A stretch of DNA of 64,000 nucleotides from Paraburkholderia youngii (GCF_013366925.1 NZ_JAALDK010000003.1:496001-560000), one strand, 5' to 3'. Shown: positions 37,390 to 48,643, counted from the stretch's first letter. Notes: generated from the letters alone by a model not told the origin. Numbers and translations: made by a program.

Positions 37390-39429
37390 ATGCGTCACGT
37401 CTGCCACCGCCATACCCGGCAATCCGTTCTCTGGAAACTTTCCCCACCACTGTGCATCGCGCTGCTCCTCACCGCCAGCGGCGGTGCCGCGTCCGCTTTC
37501 GCCGCAGACGCACCCGCCGGGCTGTACATCAGCGAAGTGGCCGGCAATTTCCGTCAGGACAAGGACTAGGACGCGGCAACCACGTCCAACAGCGTCGCGT
37601 GGGTTGAGCTATACAACAAACAGAATGTCGCGGTGAACCTGAAGAACTACGTGCTGCGCACCGGCGGCATCAAACAAAGCGATCCGTCGTCGGTCAGCGC
37701 GTCGGTCAACTATGCACTGCCCGACGTGACGATTCCGGCCAACGGCTACCTCGTGATCGCCGGCCAGAAATCCCCCTATCTGACGAACTCTCGACGGTGA
37801 ACGACGCCAGCAAGGTCGTCTATCTCCTCGACGCAACCGGGACCTATCTGCCGTACTGGAGCAACAGTTCGGGCTTCATCGAACTGCAGGCGGCCAGGAC
37901 GGCGCAGGCCGCGGCCAGGACGGTGGACTTCGTCCGCTTCGGCGAGAGCACCACCGAGCCGCTCACCAGAAACTACTGGGTCGGCGCGAACGTGCCGGCG
38001 TTCGCCACGCCCGCGGCCACGTACGTCGGCAGCCAGTCGCTCGATCCGCTGGATACGCATGACCAGTCCATCGCTCGCCTCAACAGTCGATTCACCGCCA
38101 CCGGCACCAGCACCGACTGGACGCTCGTCGACTTTCCCACACCGGGCGGACCGAACGACGTGGCGGCGGGCGTCACCGACAGCGATCACGACGGCATTCC
38201 CGATACGGCCAAGGCCGCGGGCGGCACCTACGCCGGCTTGGACCTGTACGCGATGGGCGCGCGGCCGGGGCAGAAGGACATGTTCATCCAGCTCGACTAC
38301 ATGGGCAGCGACGCGAGCGCGACCACCCAGGATTCGGCCCGGCAACTGCAGGAGGCAACGCTGACCAAGATGGCCGCCACGTTCGCGCCGCATCACATCG
38401 TCGTGCACTTCGATGCGGGCACGCGCTTCTCCGCCAAAGTCGACACCGCGCACTACAACCTCGACGGCGCCAGCCACGAGCGCACGTTCGGCAAGTGCAC
38501 GCAGATGAGCGCGAGCGCCACCGAGAGCCGCACGGCGCTCGAGAACGGCTGCACGTTATTACAGCCAGCACGTCGATCCGCGCCGCCGGGCCTTCTTCCG
38601 CTACGGCCTGCTCGCTTCGTCGCAGAACAGCGACGGCAGCAGCGGATCGTCCGGCATCTCCGAGCTGCCCGGCAACAAGGTACTCGTGACCTTGAAGGGC
38701 TTCCTCGCGAACAACCTGAGCGCGGCGGGCGAAACGATGCGCGTGAACTTCCAGGCCGCGACGCTCATGCACGAGTTCGGCCACAGCCTGGGCCTGCGGC
38801 ACGGCGGCGACGAGCTTGCGGTCAACTACAAGCCGAACTACCTCAGCATCATGAACTACCTGTACCAGCTGTCGGGCGTGCCCACCGACAGCACCGGCAC
38901 CGACGCGGTCGAGCGCTACTACTATCACCAGAACGACTGGAACGGCGTCGCGGTACCCAATACGCGCCTGCCGAGCGCACCCTATGCGGCCTATACGTAT
39001 CCCGCCGACGCGGTGCCGCACGGCCCGACCTCCGACACCTTCAAGATCGACTACTCCGACGGCAGCAGCCTCAATCTGGACGAGAATGCGCTTAAGGAAT
39101 CGGACTATGTCGGACGCGGCGCCGGCATCAGCGCCACCGCATTCGGCGACTGGAACCTGAACGGCGTGAAGCAGGCCGCCCCTTACCAGTTGTCGTTGAC
39201 CGGCCAGTTGGATACCTTCGGCCGGACCGTCTATGTGTCGCTGCACGATTTCAACGACTGGAACCATCTTGCGCTGGTCACGGGCAAGAACTACAACCTG
39301 GTCGGGATCGCACAGAGCTACGGGATCGGCACCGATCATCCACCGCTGATCAAGACGAGCCGGATCCAGACGGAAGAAGCGGTGCCGGCGGCCGTGCTCG
39401 CGCATCTGAAACAAGTCAGCGCTAGATAA
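37390..39429 (+). pseudogene. exported metzincin-type metalloprotease with lamin-tail domain, damaged
   Basis: From ATG 37390 the reading frame gives a signal peptide (cleavage after AFA). A lamin-tail-like domain follows (about residues 35-200, LYISEVAG, VAWVELYNKQ, VNLKNYVL, IPANGYLVIAG). A protease domain with the zinc motif HEFGHSLGLRH is near 38769-38801. Three small lesions are present: TAG at 37567-37569, a frameshift near 37788 and one extra T near 38557. The total would be about 680 aa. Each lesion is single-base, so sequencing error is possible. The next gene, 13 bp on, is probably co-transcribed. Confidence 0.75.
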
Positions 39430-39442
39430 GAGGAGGTTGTGA

Positions 39443-40036
39443 ATGGCGGCTTTCGATTGGCAGGGCGCGGTTCTCGCCGTCCTTCTGGGACTGGCGACGC
39501 CGGTTCTCGCGGAACCCCTGCAGATCGCCGGCCTCTCCCCGCCGGGCGCCGCGAGCCTGGCGGCGGAGGTGCTGGTGCCGCGCTTCCAGCTGAACGCGAA
39601 GGCGGTGCTGGCGTTCAGCCTGGACGACCAGCGCGTGCACATCTCGCCGTGGCCGGCGCAGCTTCCCGCCAACCTGGGCGCGCAGTACGTCGCGGCGCGG
39701 ACCGTCGTGCATCCGGCGGGACCGATGCGGATCGTGACCTTCCGCCGCGCGCAGGACGCCGACGCGTGGCTGCGGATGGCGGCCGGCGGTGGTCAGCGCA
39801 GCCTGTTGCTACCCGACCGGATCGTCGGCAGGATCAACGACGGGTTCGTTTATCTGCTCGATCACAACGAGCCCCGGCGCGTCGACGTCAACCAGCCGGT
39901 CACGCTGACCGACGACGCGCATCGCGAGTGCTGGCAGTTTGTCCTGCTCAACACCTCGATACCCCAAAAATCGCAGGTCGACGCGGAGCCGCGCGCGGAC
40001 TGGTACATGCGACGGATCGCCTGCCCACAGGAGTGA
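39443..40036 (+). CDS. exported protein downstream of the metalloprotease
   Basis: The 197-aa product starts after a strong site (aagaggagg). It has a signal peptide (residues 1-23, ending VLA) and no membrane segment in the mature part. There are two Cys, near residues 163 and 193. The 13-bp spacing to the protease gene implies one transcript. It could be an inhibitor, chaperone or co-secreted partner of the protease. No known family was recognised, and the gene is undamaged although the protease is broken. Confidence 0.65.
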   Translation: MAAFDWQGAVLAVLLGLATPVLAEPLQIAGLSPPGAASLAAEVLVPRFQLNAKAVLAFSLDDQRVHISPWPAQLPANLGAQYVAARTVVHPAGPMRIVTFRRAQDADAWLRMAAGGGQRSLLLPDRIVGRINDGFVYLLDHNEPRRVDVNQPVTLTDDAHRECWQFVLLNTSIPQKSQVDAEPRADWYMRRIACPQE

Positions 40037-40312
40037 GGTCGCGGGATCAGCGTCGGCGCACAGAAGGCTGGGTGAAAGAATGGCTTAGTAAGATGATGCC
40101 CGGTTTTCTTTGCTCCATCGTATTCCTGACGCACAAAGGCCGACGCGCTTAACAGGATGCGGAAATACCCCCGCCCGGAATCGGCCTTCCACGATTTGAG
40201 CGCCCACCGTCTAAATCTTTCGCATTGTGCAATTTCAACGCGCATCAACCTTTTTAAAGCACTGTGAGGCCAGCTTCTGGCCTCATTGCCGCCTTTTCCA
40301 GCCACTATGGGC

Positions 40313-40490
40313 GGATTTGTGCCAGGGATCGCATGCGCACGAGGTTATAGGCCGTCATGTTCAACACGAACATCTGGTCCACCTTCTTCAAGCCGCGCAC
40401 CATCACCTGGCGCATGCGCCCTACGGTCTTGGCCCAGCCGAAACCTTGTTCGATCAACTTCCGCTTTTGCTGTGGTTTTCGAGCCCGTGT
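40313..40490 (-). pseudogene. DDE transposase C-terminal fragment (IS5/IS1182 type)
   Basis: The minus frame encodes KLIEQGFGWAKTVGRMRQVM, then VRGLKKVDQMFVLNMTAYNL and RMRSLAQIRP before a stop. These are the last motifs of IS5/IS1182-type transposases. It replaces the 3' end of the kfrA-like gene. A GAGGCCAG/CTGGCCTC hairpin lies just beyond it at about 40265-40283. Confidence 0.65.
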
Positions 40491-40608
40491 TGCCGAGCGC
40501 GATACGTATCGCCTCGATCGATGTGTGCTGCCCCCGCGCGAGCAATGGGTCGTGGGCGCGCTTAACGTCCATGCGCGTAAGACCGGTGCGGGCCATCTGC
40601 TTCCTCAC
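40491..40608 (-). pseudogene. KfrA-type plasmid DNA-binding protein, N-terminal fragment
   Basis: MARTGLTRMDVKRAHDPLLA, then SIEAIRIALGNTGSKTT is the N-terminal helix-turn-helix region of KfrA-like plasmid proteins. The long alpha-helical rest is replaced by transposase sequence. The upstream region (about 40615-40665) holds overlapping tacgta-containing inverted motifs that could be its operator. It is a hint that this DNA derives from a plasmid. Confidence 0.7.
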
Positions 40609-40780
40609 TCGAATAGTGTACTGTATTACGTACCATGTATATACGTATCACTGCACGCGATCAAGAGCGGCCTGATGTGAGCATTACTGGTATGTGATAA
40701 AGGCGGGTTATCGGATGTGAGGTCCAAAAAAATTGCCGCCGCCTGCAAATGGTACGGAACGTGGATCGGCAGCCCCGATT

Positions 40781-43291
40781 TCAGGCCAACGGCAGCTGGA
40801 CACCCTCTCCGGGCGTGAGGATCTGGTAGCCCATTGCCCGGTAGCCGCGCTGGCGCTTCTCCCACATGCGCTGCAGGGCCGGATGGCCGCCGTCAACGTA
40901 GTCGATCACCCGTACGCCGGTTTTGCCCGCATGTTCGCGATGCAGTCGGCCGGCGTACTGCTGCAGCGTGCCCTTCCAGGCCACCGGCATGGCCAACACC
41001 AGCGTGTCCAGTGCCGGGTGGTCGAAACCTTCGCCTACCAGCCGGCCGGTCGCCAGCACGACGCGGGGCGTGTCACCGGCCAGCGCGTCAAGGGCCGCGA
41101 GCTGTGCCGCACGCGCCTTTTTCGCGAGGCGCCCGTGCAGCACGAACAGCGGCTGCACCGCGTCTTCGAGGGCCTGCTGCAGGCTTTCGAGATGGTCTGT
41201 CCGCTCGGTGAGCACCAGCACGTTGCGTCCCCGTGCGTATTGCTCATGAATGGACGTGACGATCATGTGCGTGCGCGATGCGTCCTGCGCGAGACGCGCG
41301 AACACCTCTTGGATCGGCGCCTCGGTCGTAACGTCCACTACGGAGGTGAGCCTCTGCGGGAACACCTCGAGCACCTGCGGGGCGCTGGCCGGAGATTTCG
41401 CCGCATGCCGGATCGGCCCGCACAGCATGAACATCACGGGCTGCTGGCTGTCGCGCCGCACCGGCGTGGCAGTCAGGCCCAGCACGTAGCGCGCATGAAC
41501 TGCCTTGAGCACCGCCTCGAAGGAATCCGCCGAGACGTGGTGACATTCGTCGACAATGACATGGCCGTAGTGCCGCAACAGCTCGCCGCGAGCACCATCG
41601 GGTGCCACCGACTGCAGCATCGCGACATCGATCCGGCCGGTCGCTTTCGACTTGCCGCCGCCGATCGTGCCGATCGCGCGCGCGTCGAGTGCCAGAAACG
41701 ATTGCAAGCGTTCGTGCCACTGGTCAAGCAGCTCGCGGCGGTGCACGAGTACGAGCGTCCTGACGCCACGCCGGGCAATCATTGCCGCCGCCGTCACGGT
41801 CTTGCCGAACGCCGTCGGCGCATGCAGGATGCCGTTGTCATACTGCAGAAGGTCGGCGACGGCCGCCTGCTGGTCGTCGCGCAGCGTACCCGCGAATGAC
41901 ACCGCAACGGGCTCGCCCGTGCAGCGCTCGTCGCGGATGTCGCAGGCGATGTCGTTATCGCGCAGCAGCGTCATGACGTCGTCAAGGCATCCGCGCGGCA
42001 ACGCTATGTGGCGCGGGCAATTCTCGGCGCGCCCAATGATGCGTGGCTTGTCCCATACGCTGAAGCCGCGCGCCTGGGCCCGGTAGAACTCCGGATTCTG
42101 GAAGGCGGCCAGCCGGATGAGCCGGTTGAGCAGTGCCTGCGGAAGCTGCGCCTTTTCAAGATAGAGCTGGTTCGCGAGCGTCAGTGTGAGCGACGCCGGC
42201 ATCGTTCCGGCCAGCCGCTTCGGCTGCGCCGGCGCTGGCTTCCACGGTTCGGCCTGGTCCTCCTCGGCGATGAACGCGACGTCGAGCGGGTGCGCACCGC
42301 CCGTGGCGCGAAAGATCACCCCCTCGATGTCGCGGCTGTCCATGGTTTGCACGGACGCGAGATACGACCACTGATCAGCGTACGGCTGAAAGCCGTCATC
42401 GACAAACACGCTCCAACCATGCTCGCGTGGCTGCTTCTGCAGCGGCAGGGCAATGAGGTTGCCGAAACCGCCTTTGGGCAGCACATCCTGGTTTGGAAAG
42501 AGCCGGTCGTAGGACGTCAGTTCGAGCTGACGGGTCCGGGCACAGGTGTGGCTGATGATGGCAGAGCCCATCCGTCGCGCCTCGCGGGCAGCAACGGCCG
42601 ACGAGAAAAAGATCCACGCGTGCGCGCCATTGCCTGAACGCGAGATTTCGAGCGATACCGGCACGTCCATCTCGAGGCAGGATTGCCGGAACGCCTGCGC
42701 ATCTTCACGCCAGCCTTCCTCGTCGAAATCGACAGCCAGCAGGTAGCAAGTGCAGTCCGGCATCAGCGGATAGAGGCCCACCGTGCGATCGCCGGCCAGG
42801 TGCGCATAGACGACCTGGTCATCCAGCGTCAGCAGGACACGATGCCCGCAGTCGGCGCACCGGATGCGGGGCTTTTCGCAGATCCCGGCGCGCCACTCGT
42901 TGGCGCACGCCGGCGCGTAGCCCGACTTCCCGGAATTGCGGCTTTCCCAGCGTAGCGGATAGACATCCGTGCGACCGCGAAAGAGCCGCCGGAAGAGTTG
43001 TACCTTCTGCTCGGGCGAAAGTACGGGCGCGCCCGTGTTTCGCACTGCTGGCGATGGTTTGTTCCGGGTCACCCGCACGGGCTTTGCCTGCGCCTGCAGC
43101 GTTGCCGGCAACAAGGCGGTGAGCCGCACGATTTCGGCCTGCAGGCGGGTGAGCTCCGCGAGCAGCTCCTCGCGTGTGAAATTTTCCCAGTCTGCTTGTA
43201 GCAGCTTGCCTTCGTTCATCGCTTCACCGACCGAAACCCTGGCTCCGATCGAGCACGCCGGCTGGCGCACACGTTCGTTGTTGCATATCAT
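40781..43291 (-). CDS. TOTE-type archaeo-eukaryotic primase fused to DEAD/DEAH helicase
   Basis: The 836-aa product (or 812 aa if it starts at MNEGKLLQADWENF, 43219) begins with a coiled coil (about residues 30-60). A primase domain (about 90-330) follows with a Zn-ribbon-like CxxC pair (RIRCADCGHRV), the metal-binding AVDFDEE and SRSGNGAHAWIFF. A superfamily 2 helicase domain (about 440-790) follows: Walker A PTAFGKT, VDECHH, TATPVR and QYAGRLHRE. This is the TOTE conflict-system primase-helicase architecture, thought to act in element defence or replication. The frame is intact. It is divergent, 38 bp away, from a tyrosine recombinase, suggesting one module. Confidence 0.85.
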   Translation of the reverse strand: MICNNERVRQPACSIGARVSVGEAMNEGKLLQADWENFTREELLAELTRLQAEIVRLTALLPATLQAQAKPVRVTRNKPSPAVRNTGAPVLSPEQKVQLFRRLFRGRTDVYPLRWESRNSGKSGYAPACANEWRAGICEKPRIRCADCGHRVLLTLDDQVVYAHLAGDRTVGLYPLMPDCTCYLLAVDFDEEGWREDAQAFRQSCLEMDVPVSLEISRSGNGAHAWIFFSSAVAAREARRMGSAIISHTCARTRQLELTSYDRLFPNQDVLPKGGFGNLIALPLQKQPREHGWSVFVDDGFQPYADQWSYLASVQTMDSRDIEGVIFRATGGAHPLDVAFIAEEDQAEPWKPAPAQPKRLAGTMPASLTLTLANQLYLEKAQLPQALLNRLIRLAAFQNPEFYRAQARGFSVWDKPRIIGRAENCPRHIALPRGCLDDVMTLLRDNDIACDIRDERCTGEPVAVSFAGTLRDDQQAAVADLLQYDNGILHAPTAFGKTVTAAAMIARRGVRTLVLVHRRELLDQWHERLQSFLALDARAIGTIGGGKSKATGRIDVAMLQSVAPDGARGELLRHYGHVIVDECHHVSADSFEAVLKAVHARYVLGLTATPVRRDSQQPVMFMLCGPIRHAAKSPASAPQVLEVFPQRLTSVVDVTTEAPIQEVFARLAQDASRTHMIVTSIHEQYARGRNVLVLTERTDHLESLQQALEDAVQPLFVLHGRLAKKARAAQLAALDALAGDTPRVVLATGRLVGEGFDHPALDTLVLAMPVAWKGTLQQYAGRLHREHAGKTGVRVIDYVDGGHPALQRMWEKRQRGYRAMGYQILTPGEGVQLPLA

Positions 43292-43329
43292 CGTCTCCGA
43301 TACAGATCACCTGATTTTACCCACGAGCC

Positions 43330-44295
43330 ATGTCTGCCATCGATCGCTACGTCCAAGCCGCGACGCGCGAAAACACGCGGCGCAGTTACCAGTCCGCACT
43401 CCGGCATTTCGAGGTTGAGTGGGGCAGCTTTCTGCCCGCGAGCGCTGACATGATCGCGCGGTACCTTGCCGATCACGCAGAAACCCAGTCTATCAATACC
43501 CTGCGCTCGCGGCTTGGAGCGCTTGCGCAATGGCACCAGACGCAAGGTTTTCCGGATCCGACGAAAGCCCCGCGTGTGCGCAAGGTCCTCAGAGGCATCG
43601 TCGCGCTGCATCCCGCAACCGAGAAGCGGGCGAAGCCCATGCAGCTCGCGCAGCTCGAAAAGCTCACAGCCTGGCTCGATGAGCAGATCGTCGGACAAGC
43701 AGACGAGCGCGAGCGCCTCGCGTGCATTCGCAACCGGGCCCTGGTGCTGCTGGGCTTCTGGCGCGGCTTTCGTTCCGACGAACTCAGTCGGCTGCGGATC
43801 GAGCACGTAGCCGTTGAGGCTGGCCGTGGCATGACGCTGTACCTGCCGCGCACGAAAGGCGACCGCGCGCAGCTGGGCACGACCTTCAAGGCCCCGGCGC
43901 TTTCACGCCTGTGTCCGGTGACAGCTTACGAGGCGTGGATTGCGGCGTCCGGCCTGACGGAAGGGCCCGTGTTCCGGAGCATTGACCGCTGGGGAAACAT
44001 CAGCATGGGGGCAGCTTCATGCCGCTGTTGCGTGCGCTTTTTTACGCGGCAGGCCTGGCCGCCCCGGATAGCTACAGCAGCCACTCACTACGGCGGGGCT
44101 TCGCAACGTGGGTCAACTCGAACGGCTGGGATCTGAAAATGCTGATGCAGTACGTTGGCTAGAAAGACGTGCGTTCCGCGATGCGCTACATCGACTCGGC
44201 CGATCCGTTCGCGCAGCACCGCATCGAATCGGCACTCGCGACGCCAGGCGCGGACAAGCAGGAACTACCGGTCAACGCATTGCCTGCGCCATAAC
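43330..44295 (+). pseudogene. tyrosine recombinase/integrase, damaged
   Basis: MSAIDRYVQAATRENTRRSY opens a phage-integrase-like core-binding domain (residues 1-100). The catalytic domain follows, with the first Arg in FWRGFRSDELSRL, then SSHSLRRGFATW (H-x-x-R) and the Tyr in SAMRYIDS. A slip in the ggggg run near 44008 changes frame. A TAG at 44160-44162 replaces the expected Trp in QYVGW. It therefore yields only an inactive N-terminal piece. It lies divergently beside the TOTE gene and converges on tnpC/tnpA. Confidence 0.8.
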
Positions 44296-44360
44296 CGCTG
44301 GCTCGAGGCACACTCCACGTCCCCGTGACGGATACGTACCGGGAGAGATTCGCTGCAAGC

Positions 44361-44732
44361 TCAATCGCGATCCGGGCCAGCCAGATCTTCATGGCGTAGA
44401 GCTTCGAGCGGGCACAGCACATCCCGGATCGATAAAAGCCCGGCGACATAGTGATCGATCTGGTCGAGCACGACCTCGATCTGTTCGACAATCGACGCGT
44501 CCCGGGTTATTGCCGCGAAGTTCGCACCATTGACGAGTGCATGCGCCATGCCATGCAGGTGAAGCAGATCGTCCCGCAGGCCTTCCGGATCGTTAAGGCC
44601 TGTGCGCAGTTCGTCGAGTGTATCCACCGCATCGAGCACCCGCGTCGTGTCATAGGGCGCCTGCAGCGCGTCCAGTGCGGCGGCATCGACCTCACCGTAC
44701 GGCGTGGTGGCTACCGCTGCTCTTGCACTCAT
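44361..44732 (-). CDS. tnpC: TnpC-like regulator of a Tn3-family transposase
   Basis: The 123-aa acidic protein (TTPYGEVDAAALDALQAPYD, ELRTGLNDPEGLRDDLLHLH, GMAHALVNGANF) matches the small proteins annotated as post-transcriptional repressors (TnpC) of Tn4651-like Tn3 transposases. It starts 12 bp after the tnpA stop, in the same operon. It is intact although its transposase is broken. Confidence 0.7.
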   Translation of the reverse strand: MSARAAVATTPYGEVDAAALDALQAPYDTTRVLDAVDTLDELRTGLNDPEGLRDDLLHLHGMAHALVNGANFAAITRDASIVEQIEVVLDQIDHYVAGLLSIRDVLCPLEALRHEDLAGPDRD

Positions 44733-44743
44733 CCTGTGTTACC

Positions 44744-47440
44744 TCATTTCGTCGTCAGGCCGGGACCCCCTACCAAACAGGGCATCATTAATCCAGCTTC
44801 GGACGGGCGTTCCAGATGCAGCCGGTAGCGCCCGAAGCGGCGAATGTTGTGGGTCGCATACGGGCTCACGAATTCAATGTCCTCGGCGCGGACCTTCTCG
44901 CCCGCGGTCACCATGTCGCGCAGGGCCCGCATCATGTCCACCGTGTTTTGCAGGATCACGGCCGATGCAATGAGGTCATTGTAGCGTAGCCGTTTTTGCT
45001 GCTCTTCCGGTTCATTCTCCGCGATCACATCACCGCCGAACGATAGCCACTTCGCGAAGCCCTTGTAGGACTCTATCTTGTTGGTGTTTGCCGTCACGTC
45101 CTGGCGCAGTTCCCGGCTGCCGATCCATTCAAGCAGAAAGACCGTACGTACGACTGCCGAGTTCGCGTGCAGCGAGATACAGACAGTTCTTGCGGCTCTC
45201 GGACCCAAGGCGGCGCAGCAGCAGCGGCGAAGAGATCGTTCCAGCCTGGATCGACCGCGCCACCTGCCTGAGTTCCTGCCAGTGCCGCTCGATCAGCACC
45301 CAGTCGATGGTCGCCGTGAAAAACTTGTCGATGTGCCCGTACTTAGCGTCGCTGTCAGGACGGTACAATACGAGGTCCTTCCAGTTGCGGATTCTGGGCA
45401 TCAGCTTGATGCCGAGCAGATGGGTGAACGCGAACACGGCGGCTGATTGTCCCTGCGTATCCGCATGCACAGTGTCGGCCTTGACGGACAGGCCCGCCTT
45501 GAAGAGTCCTTCGATTACATAGATCGCTTCCCAGACGCCCGGTGGGATGAAATGCCGGAACACCGCGATGTAGTTGTCGGCGACATGCCGGTACGCGACT
45601 GCGCCCATTTTCCGGTAGCGGAAGTGATAGCCGGCCAGCAGGTTGTTGTCGTAGAAGTCGTACTGCGTGCCGCCGGCAGCGACCGTTTTGCCGTCGCCCC
45701 AGTGTTTCGGCAGATCGAGCCGCAGGCACAGTTCAATCAACTCGCGCTGCGCGGCCTCGAGCTTGTCCAGACTCATGTGCCGACGGTTCACGAATGACAG
45801 CATGTGCGCCGTCACGTCGGTATCGAGATGGCGTGCCGCCTGGGTCGGGCCCAGATTGCAGCCTATCCCGAAAATCGTCAGCAAATACCTCGGCCGGCTT
45901 GCGCATCTGCGGATCGATTCCGGACAACGGTCCAAAGCGCCGGGTAAAATGCGTCCAGTGCTCAATGTTCGCGAGAACGTCGAGCACGTTGCGGGTCGGC
46001 AGCCGTGCATTGATCCGCTCCTGCAGGGCGATCGCGCTGGCCGGAATTTCCCGTGACATGTTCGCGCTTGCGCGGATACTCGTCGTCGAGCTTGCGCGCC
46101 GCGTCGGTCAACCACTGACGCAGTTGAGCGACGAATTCGCTGCCCGTTTCCGGCAGGCCGACTTTCGCGCAGTAGTCAGGCAACTGCTGCTCACACTGCC
46201 GCCACGGCAGCAGATAATCGGCGTAGGTATCGGACCCGGACACGCACAGGTCACCGACGCGCAGCTCCTCCGCCATATACGAGAATACGCACAGCTCAAG
46301 ATAGCGCCGGTTGGTCGGCGCCCCTTCACCGTGTGCGCGGCGCACAAGCTTGCGCCAGCGTGCCGCTGCGAAACTCAGGTCGACACTGGCGTCGATCCAT
46401 TCGCGATGCAATGTTTCACTCTCCAGCACCACATCGAGTGCATCGAGCAGCGTGCGCACCTGACTCGTGGAGTCCCATTGAAGCGCGCGGGCGAGACGCA
46501 TGAGGACCGAACGGTGCGCCCGGAAATGCTTCCAGAGCAGCGGCAGGTCATTGCGGCCGCTGAATGCGCGGATCTCGGCATAGCTTTCGCGCAGCGGTTC
46601 GAGGTCGCCTTTCGGTGCAAGCCATTGTCGTATGGACTGGGCGATCGTCTTTTCGTCGGCCTCGTCAGCAAGGATGTCGACGACACCGTCGAGCAGGACC
46701 ACGAGATCCTCGACCTTCTCACGCTGCCTGCGCTGAACGATCTCCAGTTCGTCGTTCGCGCGCTTTTGGATCGCACCCATACGTCGCACGAACATGTCGG
46801 CGAGATCGTCGCGGGTGCGCACACGCATGCGACTTAGCAGCGCCACGATCAGTGTGTAGCGTTTGTCGGGAAGGGTGTCTTTCCTGAGCGGACGCGTCGA
46901 GCGCCATCGCTTGCATGGCCAGTGAGCGCAGCTTTGATGCTGGAACGCCGGCGAGTGCGACGGTGAAGCCGTCGATTCCATCGAGCCAGGTGATCTGGTC
47001 CATCAACAGGTCCAAGTGCTGCCGGGATGGGCGCCTGGCGTGGCGCTTGATGCGGTTGTAGGCGCTCTGCCGGCTCGACAGGTCGCGGGCCAGCAAGCGA
47101 TCGAGATCACGCTTCTGTTCATCGGTCAGGCGTCCTGCGACCCGCCCGAAAAGCCGTGCCTGGGCCTTCGCATGGATCTGCTCGGCAATCCGGTCCAGCG
47201 TCGAGAACGCCGGCAGTTCGACGTCCTGCGCCATCAGGTCGTCGATCGTGGCGTTGATGATGTCAACCGGCTGGTCCATGGGACAGTGACGCAGTATGTG
47301 CGGCGCGCGTCGCAATCGTGCCCGCGTCGGTGCCGTAGTACGGCTTGACACCGAGGTACTCGCGCACCGCAGCGTAATGCCGGAACAGCGTCGGCGATGC
47401 CTGCGTGTCGTAACCGAAGCGTAAGGAATTTGCCGCTACC
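44744..47440 (-). pseudogene. tnpA: Tn3-family transposase TnpA, multiply frameshifted
   Basis: Pieces in several frames give an ordered Tn3 transposase. They are: [20 protein letters not shown] (47.4 kb), a segment with LDRIAEQIHAKAQ and MDQITWLDGI, then KRYTLIVALLSRMRVRTRDD, then RINARLPTRNVLDVLANIEH. The catalytic half follows with GGTQYDFYDNNLLAGYHF and VKADTVHADTQGQSAAVFAF. The C-terminus is IESYKGFAKWLSFGGDVIAE. At least four frameshifts (near 47300, 46890, 46050, 45890 and probably 45180) disrupt it. The 5' end was cut by an IS2-like fragment at about 47440. It is a different lineage from the 25-28 kb copy. Confidence 0.82.
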
Positions 47441-47451
47441 CCCAGCACGGC

Positions 47452-47679
47452 GTGAATCCGAACCAGCTGTTTCATTGGCGCAAGCTCTATCGAGACGGTA
47501 GCCTCTCTGCGGTCAGCGCTGGCGAAGAAGTCGTGCCGGCTTCGGAGCAAATCAGGGAATTGCAACGGCTACTGGGCAAGAACACCGTCGAAGTCGAAAT
47601 CCTTCGCGAAGCCGTGGAGTATGGCCGGGCAAAAAAATGGATTGCGCGCTCGCCATCATTGCCGGGGGACGACCAGTGA
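47452..47679 (+). pseudogene. IS2-like OrfA, C-terminal part
   Basis: [20 protein letters not shown], then [20 protein letters not shown] and [14 protein letters not shown] parallel the OrfA at 8369-8671. The helix-turn-helix N-terminus is missing. Confidence 0.75.
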
Positions 47680-48526
47680 AGCAGATTTGCGACGTTCTCG
47701 GTGTGGCGCGCTCAAACGTGGCGGCAAAGCTTGCTCGACCCGCTGATTGGCGGGACGGCCGCACGGCTCGACAAACCGACGACGCTGAACTGGTGGAGGA
47801 AATCCGGCGGGTAATCGCTGGCTTGCCGAGCTGGGGTTACCGACACGCGTGTGGGGCACAATGCGCAGCGAGCGGGAGCGCCAGTGCGCGACTTCTGTCA
47901 ATGCCAAGCAGGTCTATCGCGTGATGCGCGAACATGGCTTGCTGCTTGAGCGCAGGCCCAAGCCGCCGCGCCCACAGCCTCGGTATGATGGCAAGGTCGC
48001 CGTGCCTAGAAGCAACCAACGCTGGTGCTCCGATGGTTTCGAGTCTAGTTGCGACAACGGCGAGTCCCTGCGCGTGACCTTTGCGCTCGACTGCTGTGAC
48101 CGCGAAGCCATGAGCTGGGCGGCAACGACCGGTGGCCATAGCGGCGACGTTGTACGTGGTGTCATGCTGGCGGCCATTGAGCATCGCTTCGGCAACGTTT
48201 CGAAAGCGCCAGAGCAAATTGAATGGCTCAGCGATAACGGCTCGGGTTACATCGCCGAGAAGACCCGGACCTTCGCCTCGGGCATTGGACTCAAACCGCT
48301 CACGACGCCTGTGTGCAGTCCGCAGAGCAACGGCATGGCCGAGAGCTTCGTGAAGACGATGAAGCGCGACTACGCGGCCTTCATGCCCAAGCCAGATGCA
48401 GCGATCGCTGTTCGCAATCTGGCCGTCGCGTTCGAGCATTACAACGAGAAGCACCCGCATAGCGCGCTGAAATATCGCTCGCCACGCGAGTTCCGACGTA
48501 GGACCGATTCATCAACCTTAGTGTGA
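47676..48526 (+). pseudogene. IS2-like OrfB, frameshifted
   Basis: From a GTG at 47676 ([20 protein letters not shown]) the frame breaks near 47850 and resumes in another frame with [18 protein letters not shown]. The DDE motifs remain ([37 protein letters not shown]). It is about 65-75 percent like the intact copy by eye. Confidence 0.8.
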
Positions 48527-48643
48527 GGCGGTGTCCGGACGTATGGGGCAAATCCACTCGCTTTCTTCATCACCTTCGTTCTGCCGCCGCTTACCGTCAA
48601 CCTGACAAATCCGTCAGGGCTGCAGCGCCTACGCCCGTCAGCG

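Larger units (their letters stand above)
47445..48545 (+). mobile_element. IS2-like element fragment (IS3 family), left end missing
   Basis: orfA lacks its N-terminal region, and the right end (gtgtccggac near 48535-48545) resembles that of the element at 7509-8804. Its left junction falls within the Tn3 transposase gene, so it was truncated after or during insertion. Confidence 0.7.

Noticed and set aside
40615..40665. Repeated tacgta motifs upstream of the kfrA fragment as iterons or an origin
   Set aside because: The motifs are few and irregular, and no replication gene is nearby. At most they are an operator.
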